Origin: JAJPKK01 sp963781195
GTDB lineage: Bacteria; Pseudomonadota; Alphaproteobacteria; Rhizobiales; Xanthobacteraceae
Direction of reading: 5' to 3'
Assembly: GCA_963781195.1 (NCBI GenBank)
Contig: CAWAEZ010000010.1
Coordinates: forward strand, 248,001-312,000
Length of the DNA stretch: 64,000 nt
Shown here: piece by piece, positions 34,506 to 44,549 of the stretch
Layout: each line of letters opens with the position of its first letter
How positions within the stretch are numbered: the stretch's first letter is position 1
The notes under the pieces: model-generated
Databases searched by the model: none
What the model was told of the DNA's origin: nothing
What the model saw: the letters and a program-made list of their open reading frames with translations, nothing else
Made by a program: the position numbers and the translations under genes

Positions 34506-35923
34506 GCTCCGCCGGCGGCCTTCACCGCGTCCGTGAAGCCGACCACCTTGCCGCCGCTCTTCTGGGCGGCCGCCTCGGCGTCCTTCTTGAGCAGGAACGG
34601 CTCGATGCTCGCGGCGCTTCCTTCACCCGAAACCGCATAGAAGGCCTGATCGGCGAACAGCTTGATCCCGCGCGAGGTATCGAACAGATAGGCCACGTTG
34701 ATCTTCTTGCCCTTGCGCTTGAGGTCGGCGTAAGCGCCGAGCGTGCAGGCGGGGCTCGCATAGGCCGTGATCCCCTCCTCCGCGACCCAGATCTCGCCGG
34801 CCTTGCGCGGCGCGGCGATCGGCTTGTTGCAGAACATGTCGGTGCCGGTGATCTCGTAATTGTCGAAGCTCTTCTGCTGCTTGTCGTAGTCGAGGCCGGA
34901 TTCGGCAAAGGCCTTGCGGACATAGGTGTCGTTCACCCATTTGCCGACGTCGAATTCCTTCATGCGGTCGAGCCGCTGGAGCACCTTCGCGTCCTCGCCG
35001 GCGTCGCGCACGAGTTCCGGCTTTATGGTCGGGTCGACGGTCATGATGCCGCCCGGCCCGAGGAACATGTAGACCACCTCCTTGTCGATCCCGGTCCAGC
35101 CCGCGATCTTCTCCGCCGCCATCTTGGGATCCTTGCGGACCCAGGCGTCGGCCTCGAGGATCGCCTTCACATAGGCGACCACGACCTCGGGGTACTTCTC
35201 GGCAAAATCGGTGCGCACCACCACGCCATGCCAGGTCGAGATGTTGGTCTCGACGCCGTCGAAGATCTTGCGGGCGAAGCCGCGAAACGGCAGCAGCTCG
35301 GCGAACGGCACGAAATCGGCGTGGGCGTCGATCTTCTTTTCCTGCAGATTGGTCGAGCCGACCTCGGGAGACTGGCTGACCAGGCGGAAATAATCCGCCG
35401 GCCATTTGCGGTCCTGCATCGCCTTGAGAATCATGCCGTGGGCCGCCGAGCCGAACGGCACGCTCACCACCTTGCCCTTGAGATCGGAAAGCTCGAAATA
35501 CGGCGAGTCCTTGTGGACCACGAGGCCGTTGCCGGAGCCGTAGATGTTGTAGGCGGCGACCGCGATCAGCTGGCTGCGGCTTTCCGGATTCGACTGGAAA
35601 GTGAAGCCGTTCACCACCAGCGGATAGTCGCCCATGGCGCCGAACTGCAGCTTGTTCGCCATCATGCCGTTGGTGACGGGCGGACCGGAGGTGAAGTTGT
35701 TCCACTCGAGCTGGAACTTGACGTTGGCGTACTTGCCGTCCTTCGGCAGGTATTTCTCCAGCAGCTTGAGCTCGCGGATCACGACTCCCGTCGTCACGGT
35801 GTTGGTGGTGGTGTCCTGGGTCCCGATGCCGATGGTGACGTTCTCTGCCAGCGCCGTCCCGGCGCCGAGGCCGCCACCCATCACCGCCACCGTCATCAAG
35901 GCCAGCCATGCGCGCGGGGTCAT
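34502..35923 (-). CDS. ABC substrate-binding protein with C-terminal NosL-like domain
   Basis: A 473-residue exported protein starting at ATG 35923, which follows AAAGGAG. After a Sec signal (to TALAEN), residues 25-355 form an SsuA/NrtA-type binding fold (LQFGAMGDYPLVVNG, VVSVPFGSAAHGM, WVRKDPKMAAEKIAGW). Residues about 362-473 are different and resemble NosL, the copper-binding accessory lipoprotein of nitrous oxide reductase: DMFCNKPIAAPRKAGEIW, SPACTLGAYADL, VAYLFDTSRGIKL, AFYAVSG and GGKVVGFTDAVKAA. The usual family length is about 320-350, so this is a fusion. The ligand is unknown; a sulfonate-, nitrate- or metal-linked compound is possible. Confidence 0.85.
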   Translation of the reverse strand: MTPRAWLALMTVAVMGGGLGAGTALAENVTIGIGTQDTTTNTVTTGVVIRELKLLEKYLPKDGKYANVKFQLEWNNFTSGPPVTNGMMANKLQFGAMGDYPLVVNGFTFQSNPESRSQLIAVAAYNIYGSGNGLVVHKDSPYFELSDLKGKVVSVPFGSAAHGMILKAMQDRKWPADYFRLVSQSPEVGSTNLQEKKIDAHADFVPFAELLPFRGFARKIFDGVETNISTWHGVVVRTDFAEKYPEVVVAYVKAILEADAWVRKDPKMAAEKIAGWTGIDKEVVYMFLGPGGIMTVDPTIKPELVRDAGEDAKVLQRLDRMKEFDVGKWVNDTYVRKAFAESGLDYDKQQKSFDNYEITGTDMFCNKPIAAPRKAGEIWVAEEGITAYASPACTLGAYADLKRKGKKINVAYLFDTSRGIKLFADQAFYAVSGEGSAASIEPFLLKKDAEAAAQKSGGKVVGFTDAVKAAGGA

Positions 35924-36076
35924 GCAGTTCTCCTTTGCGAAGATCGGATTATCGCGGCCGGCGGTGGAAGAGATCAAAGGCGCTTCGCACAAAGCGGTCG
36001 ATTAGTTGCATCCCATCCTGCGCTTGCCGCGATTTTCGCCATTGCCCCGGAGCCCGCGCTCGTTTTGTGGACAGGA

Positions 36077-36859
36077 TCAGGCTTCGCTCCCGCGCAGCTC
36101 CGCCAAGGCCTCCGGCCGCTTGATCACGATCTGGGATTTCGCCGACGTGAGCACGCCCTGCTCATGCAGCCGCTTGAGGCTGATGGTGACCCACTGCCTG
36201 GTGGCGCCGACCATGTGCGCGATGTCGGCATGGGTCAGCACCGAGCCGATCACGATGCCCTCCTCGGTGCGGATTCCATAGGCCTCCGCGAGGTGCAGCA
36301 GCAGGTGGGCGAGGCGTTCGGTCACCGACCGCGTTCCGAGCATCTGGGCGAGCGCGGAGTAGCATTTGCCTTTGAACGACAGTCCCTCGATCAATCCGAT
36401 GGCGAGGTTCGGGATCTGGGTGACCAGCGAGCGCAGCGCCTTGCCGGGGAGATGGACGACGCTCGCATTGGCGGCCGCCGCCCCCGACCACAGGTGGGTG
36501 CCGGGCCCGAACACGTCCGGGCCGCCGACGAAGTTGCCCGGATTCCAATAGGCGAGCGTGATCTCGCGGCCCGATGGCGCGGTGTAGAACACGCGAATCC
36601 GCCCGGTCTCGATGAAAAAGATTCCCTCGTGGGGCGCGCCCTGCGTGAACAGCATCTTGCCGCGATAGACGACGCGGCGTTGCCCGTAGGACAGCACCAG
36701 CGCCTGCTCCCGTGCCGACAGCGTCTGGAACAGCGGGGTCGGTCCGCCCACCAGGTTCTGGCTTTCGACGAGCAGAAGCGAGCGCGACCGCGACGCTGTC
36801 GTCCATACGTTGGGCGCAACCGGCTCGACCGGGCGAGCCTGCGGCTCCGGCGGATTCAT
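36077..36859 (-). CDS. Crp/Fnr family transcriptional regulator
   Basis: A 260-residue regulator. A cyclic-nucleotide-type beta-barrel (about 35-150) contains KMLFTQGAPHEGIFFIETGRI. The C-terminal winged helix has HADIAHMVGATRQWVTISLKRLHEQG. No Fnr-type N-terminal cysteine cluster is seen, so oxygen sensing through Fe-S is unlikely. The start 36859 follows AAAGGACTGCG. It is divergent from a response regulator and shares with it a gap holding a Crp/Fnr-like palindrome. It may control the adjacent ABC importer genes. Confidence 0.88.
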   Translation of the reverse strand: MNPPEPQARPVEPVAPNVWTTASRSRSLLLVESQNLVGGPTPLFQTLSAREQALVLSYGQRRVVYRGKMLFTQGAPHEGIFFIETGRIRVFYTAPSGREITLAYWNPGNFVGGPDVFGPGTHLWSGAAAANASVVHLPGKALRSLVTQIPNLAIGLIEGLSFKGKCYSALAQMLGTRSVTERLAHLLLHLAEAYGIRTEEGIVIGSVLTHADIAHMVGATRQWVTISLKRLHEQGVLTSAKSQIVIKRPEALAELRGSEA

Positions 36860-36998
36860 CGCAGTCCTTTTGCCCTTCACCCCCGTCACGGTCAGCATAA
36901 GTTGTGCCATGAGCTCCGCCGGCCGCGACCCGGGACCCGGCGCTACGCCTGGCGGATTCACCCGCTCATCGGTCTGCCTGCCGCTTTTCCGGGCATCG

Positions 36999-37016
36999 GC
37001 TGTGATTTATCGCAGC
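36999..37016. promoter_or_regulatory. Crp/Fnr-like palindrome in the divergent gap
   Basis: GCTGTGATTTATCGCAGC has 7-bp arms with one mismatch around a 4-base spacer. The TGTGA-N4-TCGCA core has Crp-like half-sites at Fnr-like spacing. It lies 139 bases upstream of the Crp/Fnr gene and 117 bases upstream of the response regulator, so it could serve either promoter. A TACAAT at 37039-37044 may be the -10 for the response-regulator gene. Confidence 0.45.
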
Positions 37017-37133
37017 TTACGGATCGGCTCGAAAAAATTACAATCCGGACGACCACATCGAAGGGACACGCGACTTCGAGGGTCGCTCGACGGTGCCCCC
37101 TGTCGAAATGGCCCCCGATCGAAAGGGACGTGG

Positions 37134-37550
37134 ATGGCCGAGGCTCGCAAAAAGATCCTGTGCATCGAAGACGACCCCGAGGCGGCGGCGCTGATCCTCG
37201 AGGAACTCGCGGACCAGGGCTATGAGCCTATCGCCGCCTATGACGGAGGCGCGGGCTTCGACGCCATTCTCAGGCACCGACCGGACCTCGTGCTGTGCGA
37301 CATCAGCATGCCGGTGATGTCGGGCTTCGAGGTGCTGGCACGCCTCAACGACATCGCGCCCCGGCACGTGCCGTTCGTCTTCCTCACCGCGATGAGCGAG
37401 CGCGAGGACGAGATGCGCGGACGGCGGCTCGGCGCCGACGGCTACGTGGTCAAGCCGGTGGATTTCGACAGGCTGGCGACGATCATCCATGACCGCCTGG
37501 CCGGGGTGGTCCACAGGCCGCCCGCCGTCGCGGCGTCGTCCCGCATCTAG
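37134..37550 (+). CDS. Single-domain response regulator (CheY-like receiver)
   Basis: A 138-residue receiver domain without output domain. The acidic pocket is IEDDPEA, the phosphoryl-accepting Asp is in LVLCDISMPVMSG, Thr is in FLTAMSE and the conserved Lys is in YVVKPVDFD. Such stand-alone receivers relay phosphate or regulate a partner by binding. No histidine kinase is encoded nearby. The start follows a GGGACGTGG that is only a modest ribosome site. It converges on the SulP gene with a 4-base gap. Confidence 0.92.
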   Translation: MAEARKKILCIEDDPEAAALILEELADQGYEPIAAYDGGAGFDAILRHRPDLVLCDISMPVMSGFEVLARLNDIAPRHVPFVFLTAMSEREDEMRGRRLGADGYVVKPVDFDRLATIIHDRLAGVVHRPPAVAASSRI

Positions 37551-37554
37551 GGCC

Positions 37555-39303
37555 TCACTTCTGCTTCGCCGCCACCCCCGCGGCAGGCGCCCCCACGGCC
37601 GGCGGCGCCGCGGCCACTCCCGTCCCCTGCACCGCGTGCCGTCCCGGGCCGAGCGCCCGCACCGCATCCTCGACCGACATGAACACGCGGCTCTTGCCGA
37701 CCCGCGCGACGAGGCCGGACCGGCTGGCCTCGCGCTGGGACTGCTCGTGGGACAGCCGGGCGATGGCGACGGTGATGCCTCGCTTCTTGAGGTCGGAGAT
37801 GGCGTTCTGCAGAAGCTTCGACCCCGTATAGTCGATGTCGATGATGCCGCTCGCCTCGATGACCAGGAGCTTCACCGGCACCCGGCTATGGGCGATGGCC
37901 GCCTTGATCCGGTCGATGATGTTCTGCGCGTTGGTGAAGTTGAGCGGCGCCGCCGGCGCGAACACCAGCACCCCGTCCTCGCGCTCGCCATGTTCCTTGA
38001 CGCTCGGCGGCCACCACACCGTCGTCCCCGGCACCCGTGCGAGCTCCGCGCAGTAGGGCCGCGCGACGATGTAGAGGCTGTGCACGAAGGAGAGCACGAT
38101 CGCGAGCAGCATGCCGCTCTCGATCGGCAGCACCACCACGAGCGCGCAGCTCGCGAGAACCAGCAGGATCTCCTTGCCGCCAGTGCGATAGATGCGGATC
38201 ATCTCGCCGAGCCGAAAGATCTTCAGCGCGATGTAGACGAGGATCCCGGACAGCGCCGCACGCGGCACGTAGGCCATCGCGCCCGCGGCGAGCACGGCGA
38301 GCGCGATCATCAGGCCGACCGCGGCGAGCGAGGCGACCTGCGAGCGCCCGCCGGAATCGCGGACGATCGCGGTGCTCGGCGGACTGGCATCGACCGCGAA
38401 GGAACCGATCAGCCCGGCGAGAATGCTGCCCGCGCCGACGCCGGCGAAATCCCGGCTGACGTCGTCGGGTTGCGTGCGGTCCGACGGAAACGTGGTGGCG
38501 ACGGCCGCGGTCTGCATGATGCAGACCATGGCGATCACCAGCGCGAGCGGGACGAGCTGGGTCCATTCCCCGATCGCCGGGACGACCGGGAGGACGAAAC
38601 GCGGTGCCGGCACGCTCAGCGCGCCGACCACACTGACCCCACGCGCCTGGAGGTGGAACACCGCGACCGCGAGCCCCGCCCCCACGAGCCCGATCAGGGC
38701 GCCGGGAACGCGATGACTGATCTGCGCGGTCCCCATCGTGACCGCGAGGACGCCGACGCCGAGCGCCAGCGTGTAGGGATTGGCGTCGCCGATGCGGCTC
38801 AGGAGATCGACGAGGCGCAGCAGCATGTGGCCATGGCCGTCCGGCACCCCCATCAGGTCGGACAGCTCGCTGACGATGATGTGGACGGAAATCCCGGCGA
38901 GGAATCCGGTGGTGACCGGGATCGAGAGCAGCGTCGAAAGCCAGCCGGCGCGCAACAGCCCGACGAGGAGCAGAATGACGCCGACCAACACCGCGAGCAG
39001 GGTGGCGAGTTCCACGTAATGGGGACTGCCCAGGGTGGCGATTACGGAAAGCGCGCCGGCGAAGATCGGCGCGATGGTCGAATCCGCGGCGACCGACATG
39101 TAGCGGTTGGCGCCGAACGCGGCGAACGCTAGCGCGCCGGCGGCAAAGGCGTAGAGCCCGGTCTCCGGCGGCATTCCGGCGAGCCGCGCGGTCGCGAGCT
39201 GCCCGGGAATCGCGATCGCCGCCAGCATCAAGCCCGCCAGCAGGTCGCGCGGCAGCCAGCCGATCCGGTAGCCTTTCAGTGACGCAAACAACCAGGACGG
39301 CAT
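37555..39303 (-). CDS. SulP family inorganic anion transporter with STAS domain
   Basis: A 582-residue transporter. The N-terminal membrane part has 12-14 helices starting LLAGLMLAAIAIPGQLATARLAG, with MSVAADSTIAPIFAGAL in the position of the anion-binding half-helix. The cytoplasmic STAS domain (about 430-550) includes LLVIEASGIIDIDYTGSKLL. SulP proteins move sulfate, bicarbonate or other anions, and the exact substrate cannot be told. The tail is Ala/Pro-rich. It is first of a minus-strand group also containing PPK2 and a proton ATPase. Confidence 0.92.
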   Translation of the reverse strand: MPSWLFASLKGYRIGWLPRDLLAGLMLAAIAIPGQLATARLAGMPPETGLYAFAAGALAFAAFGANRYMSVAADSTIAPIFAGALSVIATLGSPHYVELATLLAVLVGVILLLVGLLRAGWLSTLLSIPVTTGFLAGISVHIIVSELSDLMGVPDGHGHMLLRLVDLLSRIGDANPYTLALGVGVLAVTMGTAQISHRVPGALIGLVGAGLAVAVFHLQARGVSVVGALSVPAPRFVLPVVPAIGEWTQLVPLALVIAMVCIMQTAAVATTFPSDRTQPDDVSRDFAGVGAGSILAGLIGSFAVDASPPSTAIVRDSGGRSQVASLAAVGLMIALAVLAAGAMAYVPRAALSGILVYIALKIFRLGEMIRIYRTGGKEILLVLASCALVVVLPIESGMLLAIVLSFVHSLYIVARPYCAELARVPGTTVWWPPSVKEHGEREDGVLVFAPAAPLNFTNAQNIIDRIKAAIAHSRVPVKLLVIEASGIIDIDYTGSKLLQNAISDLKKRGITVAIARLSHEQSQREASRSGLVARVGKSRVFMSVEDAVRALGPGRHAVQGTGVAAAPPAVGAPAAGVAAKQK

Positions 39304-39435
39304 CCGATCTCCGCAATAACCGCGATCGCCGGAAGGCCGATCCTACGGCGGTCCCTTCCGAGTCTCGCGTCCGACAAGTCTGCAACTTTTCCGGCCCACG
39401 CTCCACCCGCCGGGTCGAGCGCTGGGTCGACCGCG

Positions 39436-40290
<855 letters not shown>

Positions 40291-40302
40291 GCTGGATCTC
40301 CG

Positions 40303-42909
40303 TCACGCCGTCATTCGCGGGCGCAGCGCCTGGTTCACGATGTGCACGCTCCGCGCCTGCCGTGCGGTGCGATAGGTGGCGAACCTCTCGGCGGTCAGGC
40401 GGACCGCGCCGAGGACGAACATCCAGGCGAGGTTGTAGGCCCACACCCAGCCGATCACCGGCCAGGGGATTTGCGGCACCAGCCAGCCGACGCCGCACAT
40501 CAGCACGGCGATCACCTGGGTGGCGAGGATGGCGAGCACCAGCACGATCGCCGGGAACGGCGGCAGAAAGAACCAGCGCTCGGTGCGCGTGTTGAACAGC
40601 AGGAGATGGCCCGCGACCACCAGCTGAAGGAACATCACGGTCTGCAGCTGCTCCTCGGTCATCAGCCCGAAGGCTTCGGCGAGCTGCGGATGGGTGACGA
40701 CACGGATGCCGACCCACAACAGCCCGACCGACTGGATGATCGAGAACAGGCCGAGCACGACCGAGACGCCGAGCAGCCGCGGCATCTCCCAGCGGATCGG
40801 CTGCGCACTGACCGCGGTGTTGTCGTAGGCGATAGCCATGATCGGCACGTCGTCGAGCAGCGACATGATGACGATCATGATCGCGGTCAGCGGCGCGAAG
40901 TCGAGGAAGATGGTGGAGAGGACGACCAGGAACATGATGTCCATGGTCAGCGCCACCCGGTAGATCGTGTAGCTCGTGATCCGCCCGAAGATGCGGCGGG
41001 CCTCGTCGATCGCATTGTTGATGACCGAGAGGCCGGGCGCGGTCAGCACCAGCGCCGCTGCGCTGCGGGCGGCGTCGGTCGCGCCGGACACCGCGGTCCC
41101 GCAATCCGCCTGCTTGAGCGCCGGGGCGTCGTTGACGCCGTCCCCGGTCATGGCGACGAGATGGCCGCGCGACTGCAGCGCCTTGACGATCGCGTATTTG
41201 TGCTCCGGAAACACCCCGGCGAAGCCGTCCGCGCGCTCGATCGCGTCGACGATGACCGGCGGGACCTCGTCAGGGTCCATGTCCTTGGGAAACACGTCCG
41301 CCGCGGGGATGATGTGGGTGCCCATGCCGAGCTGGCGCGCCGTCTCGATGGCGATCGCGGTGTCGTCCCCGGTGACCATCTTGACCCGGACGCCCTTGGC
41401 GTTGACGAGTTCGATGGTACGCTTGGAATCGTCGCGCGGCGGATCGAACATCGGCAGGATGCCGAGCAGCGACCAGGTGTGCCCGGCGTCTGTGGAGCGG
41501 GCGACGCCGAGCGCCCGCAGCCCCCGCGCGGCGAGGTCGTCGACCGTCTTCTTGACGTTCGCGACGACATCGGCCGCCGGCTTGGCGAGATCGACGATGA
41601 CCTGCGGCGCGCCCTTGGTGACGACCACCGTCTTCCCCGCGGCGTCGGTGACGGTCGCGGCGGTGCGCTTGCCCACGGGATCGAACGGCACGAACTTCAC
41701 CGTCGTCCAGGCGGCGAGCACGCCGCGGTCCTTCAAGGCCGCGATCACCGCGGTGTCGATGGCGTCGCGATCCTCGGCCTTGGAAGCGAGCGCCGCGGCG
41801 AGGATGCAATCCTGGGCGTCGGCGGCGGCGAACAGGATCGGCTCGCCGAGCGTGAGCTCGTTCTTGGTCAGCGTCCCGGTCTTGTCCGAGCACAGGATGT
41901 CGACGCCGGCCATCTCCTCGATGGCCGACAGCTTGGTGACGATCGCCTTCTCCTTCGACAGCGCGAGCGCGCCCAGCGCCATGGTGATCGAGAACACCGC
42001 CGGCATGGCCACCGGGATCGAGGCGACGAGGAGAACGAGGACGAACTGCAGGATGCCGAGCGCCTGGTCGACGCCCCAGTCGTCGGTGATGACGATGTCC
42101 TGGTAGACGCGGACCGCGACCATGATCATGGCGAGCGCAATGGCGAGGACGATGAGGAAGTTGCCGATCTCGAACATCGCCTTCTGCGCATGGCTGACCG
42201 CGCCGGCACCGGCCACCAGGCTCGCGGTGCGGCCGAAGAAGGTGCGCCCGCCCGTCGCGATGACGACGCCCTGCATGTCGCCTTCCTTCACGACGCTGCC
42301 GGAATAGGCTTCGTCGCCGACCTTCTTGGTCGCCGGGAGCGATTCGCCGGTCAGCGCCGCCTGGTCGATCGAGGCGTAGTCGCCGGCGATGAGCCGCAGA
42401 TCGGCGGGCACGATGACGCCGAGCCTGATGTCGACGATGTCGCCCGGCACCAGCGAGGCGGCGTCGATGGTCAGCCATTTGCCGTCGCGCCGCACCGTCG
42501 CCTCGGGCGCGAGCCCCTTCTTGAGCGCGGCGAGCGCGCTCGACGCCTTGCGGTCCTGCCAGAACTCCAGCGCGGCGTTGAAGAACAGCAGGCCGGCGAT
42601 CACCGCGAAATCGCCCCAGCGACCGATGACCGCCGACACCAGCGCGGCCGCCTCGATCATGAAGGCAATGGGGCCGGTGAAATGCCCGACCAGCTTGCGG
42701 AGGAGCCCCTCCTCCTTTTCGACCAGCGCATTCGGCCCGTATTTGGCGAGCCTGAGCGCCGCCTCGGCGTGGCTCAGGCCTTTCTCGGGCTTGACGTCGA
42801 GCTGCGCCATCACCCGATCGAGCGGCACCTTCTCGAGATCGGCAGGCGGAGCCGGGGCTGCATCCGGGACGCGCGAAGGCGCAGCGGTCGGGGCGGCCTG
42901 AGCGGCCAT
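40303..42909 (-). CDS. Proton-exporting P-type ATPase (P3A)
   Basis: An 868-residue pump. The phosphorylation motif DKTGTLT, actuator TGES (LTGESLPATKK), nucleotide-domain KGAPQ and hinge GDGVNDAPALK are all intact. M4 reads PVAMPAVFSITMALGA, as in plasma-membrane H+-ATPases of the P3A class, and there is no heavy-metal domain. The start at 42909 removes an 18-residue leader that lacks family similarity. An Ala/Pro-rich N-terminus precedes the cation-ATPase domain. It presumably extrudes protons to energise the cell membrane or adapt to acid. Confidence 0.93.
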   Translation of the reverse strand: MAAQAAPTAAPSRVPDAAPAPPADLEKVPLDRVMAQLDVKPEKGLSHAEAALRLAKYGPNALVEKEEGLLRKLVGHFTGPIAFMIEAAALVSAVIGRWGDFAVIAGLLFFNAALEFWQDRKASSALAALKKGLAPEATVRRDGKWLTIDAASLVPGDIVDIRLGVIVPADLRLIAGDYASIDQAALTGESLPATKKVGDEAYSGSVVKEGDMQGVVIATGGRTFFGRTASLVAGAGAVSHAQKAMFEIGNFLIVLAIALAMIMVAVRVYQDIVITDDWGVDQALGILQFVLVLLVASIPVAMPAVFSITMALGALALSKEKAIVTKLSAIEEMAGVDILCSDKTGTLTKNELTLGEPILFAAADAQDCILAAALASKAEDRDAIDTAVIAALKDRGVLAAWTTVKFVPFDPVGKRTAATVTDAAGKTVVVTKGAPQVIVDLAKPAADVVANVKKTVDDLAARGLRALGVARSTDAGHTWSLLGILPMFDPPRDDSKRTIELVNAKGVRVKMVTGDDTAIAIETARQLGMGTHIIPAADVFPKDMDPDEVPPVIVDAIERADGFAGVFPEHKYAIVKALQSRGHLVAMTGDGVNDAPALKQADCGTAVSGATDAARSAAALVLTAPGLSVINNAIDEARRIFGRITSYTIYRVALTMDIMFLVVLSTIFLDFAPLTAIMIVIMSLLDDVPIMAIAYDNTAVSAQPIRWEMPRLLGVSVVLGLFSIIQSVGLLWVGIRVVTHPQLAEAFGLMTEEQLQTVMFLQLVVAGHLLLFNTRTERWFFLPPFPAIVLVLAILATQVIAVLMCGVGWLVPQIPWPVIGWVWAYNLAWMFVLGAVRLTAERFATYRTARQARSVHIVNQALRPRMTA

Positions 42910-43097
42910 GTGCGGTTCTCCCTCGATCCCGCGGCAGACGCCACGGGCTGTTCTTATCGGCACCTCAACGGGTGCTCATAATTCGAAGAGCTTCAACATG
43001 ATGGCTTGAAGTAACAGAGTTCAACGCAGATCGTGCAAAAATTAGCGGAATTGATCCCAAATCCCGTGAGCGTGCACACAGTCGCGACGCGCAAGCT

Positions 43098-43208
43098 CCC
43101 TCTCCCGCTTGCGGGGGAGGGTGGGGAGGGGGCCGCTGAATCGCCACACGAACGCACCGGCGAAAAAGCCGCCCTTGCCCCCTCCCCCCGCAAGCGTGCG
43201 AGGGAGCC
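43098..43208. repeat. MITE-like element with inverted GC-rich ends, copy 3
   Basis: The left end is CCCTCTCCCGCTTGCGGGGG followed by AGGGTGGGGAGGGGG. The right end is CCCCTCCCCCCGCAAGCGTG, then CGAGGGAGCC. The spacer is about 45 bases. It matches the copies near 32.2-32.7 kb in both ends and orientation. It occupies the 350-bp gap between the ATPase and slipin genes; the remaining part (42910-43097) is AT-richer and has no gene. Confidence 0.65.
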
Positions 43209-43256
43209 ACGCTACAGCACAGTGCGGCACCGAGCGTGACAGGAGAGGACGTCGCC

Positions 43257-44018
43257 CTATTTCGACGCCGAATCCTTCGCCATCAGCGCGACGGCGTCCT
43301 GCACGGTGGTCATGAACTGGGCGGGGAAAATGATGGTGGAATTCTTCTCCACCGAAATCTCCGCCATGGTCTGCAGGGTGCGTAGCTGCAGCGCCACCGG
43401 ATGCTGGGTAATGATGTCGGCCGCCTCGCCGAGCTTCACCGCGGCCTGGTACTCGCCTTCGGCGGCGACGATCTTGGCGCGCCGTTCGCGCTCCGCCTCG
43501 GCCTCCCGCGCCATGGCGCGCTGCATGTTGTCGGGCAGCATGATGTCCTTGATCTCGACGGCGGTCACCTGGGTGCCCCAGGGCTCGGTGTGCCCGTCGA
43601 TGACATCCTTGATCTGCAGGTTGATGGCGGCGGTGTCGGCGAGCAGCTGATCGAGGCTGAACCGCCCGACCACGTTGCGCACCGTGGTCTGGCTGATCTG
43701 GCTGATCGCGTTGTAGACGTTCTCGATGGCGATCACCGACTTTTCGGGATCGGAGATGTGGTAGTAGGCGACCGCCGCGATGTCGATCGAGACGTTGTCA
43801 CGGGTGATGATCTTTTGCGACGGGATCTGCATCGTGACGGTGCGCAGCGACACCCGTACCATCTGCTCGACGGGCACGAAGATGAACGTGAGGCCCGGCT
43901 CGCGCACGCCGGCGAATTTTCCGAGCCGGAACACGACGCCTCGCTCATATTGCCGCAGCACGCGGATCGAGACGAGGACGTAGAGCAATACGACGACAGC
44001 GATGATGCCGAGACCCAT
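43257..44018 (-). CDS. Slipin/SPFH (stomatin-like) membrane protein
   Basis: A 253-residue SPFH-domain protein. A single N-terminal hydrophobic helix (MGLGIIAVVVLLYVLVSI) anchors it. The band-7 domain has YERGVVFRLGKFAGVREPGL and VDIAAVAYYHISDP-like segments (SIDIAAVAYYHI), with an EAEAERERRAKIVAAEGEY coiled-coil near residue 190. Bacterial slipins scaffold membrane microdomains, often with an NfeD protease partner, but none is encoded here. The start at 44018 begins the anchor helix; upstream in-frame DNA lacks family similarity. Confidence 0.92.
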   Translation of the reverse strand: MGLGIIAVVVLLYVLVSIRVLRQYERGVVFRLGKFAGVREPGLTFIFVPVEQMVRVSLRTVTMQIPSQKIITRDNVSIDIAAVAYYHISDPEKSVIAIENVYNAISQISQTTVRNVVGRFSLDQLLADTAAINLQIKDVIDGHTEPWGTQVTAVEIKDIMLPDNMQRAMAREAEAERERRAKIVAAEGEYQAAVKLGEAADIITQHPVALQLRTLQTMAEISVEKNSTIIFPAQFMTTVQDAVALMAKDSASK

Positions 44019-44194
44019 GGTGTGTTTCCTCGCCGGCGACGATCGCGGACAGCGGATCGGAGCCGAACTGTTTCGCAGCAGCAGGTAACCCACCGCGCGG
44101 GCCGGTAGGGCTCGCACGCCCGGGCGTTGCGCTCGTCGGTTAGTGTTTCCGATACCGCCCTGCGTTCACTGGTGCGCCTCACGGGCGCCGCCCT

Positions 44195-44485
44195 CTATGT
44201 GGCGAGTGAGCGCAAAAAGCTCCAGGGGTAGATGCCGCGGTCGTGGCCGTCGGAAAACGCCGGGTTGAGGGCGTGGTCACCCACCAGGCGCACATCGGCG
44301 AATGTCACGGCGGCGGTCTCGGGGTCGCGGTCGCCGTCGAGACGCGACCGCCGGCAATCGGCGCAGCGGCACGCCGCGCGCAGGCGCGGCGCCATCACCG
44401 TGAGGGTGGCGTCGGGCCAGACCAGCCTGAGCGCGGACCGGCCGGCGGCGACGACGATCTCGTCGGGAGGCGTCTCGGCGTTCAT
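44195..44485 (-). CDS. DUF971 (GBBH-like N-terminal) domain protein
   Basis: A 96-residue protein. The domain is seen in LRLVWPDATLTVMAPRLRAACRCADCRR (two paired cysteines), DVRLVGDHALNPAFSDGHDRGIYPWSFLR, the hallmarks of DUF971 and of the N-terminal domain of gamma-butyrobetaine hydroxylase. The cysteines and histidines suggest metal binding. DUF971 proteins are often near Fe-S or Mrp genes. It is 64 bases after the HEAT-repeat gene in a four-gene redox cluster. Confidence 0.88.
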   Translation of the reverse strand: MNAETPPDEIVVAAGRSALRLVWPDATLTVMAPRLRAACRCADCRRSRLDGDRDPETAAVTFADVRLVGDHALNPAFSDGHDRGIYPWSFLRSLAT

Positions 44486-44549
44486 TGCGGCGTGCGCCGC
44501 CGCGCCCGGTCGCCGCGGCCTTCAGCGCGGGCGGACGGCATCGCGCCGG

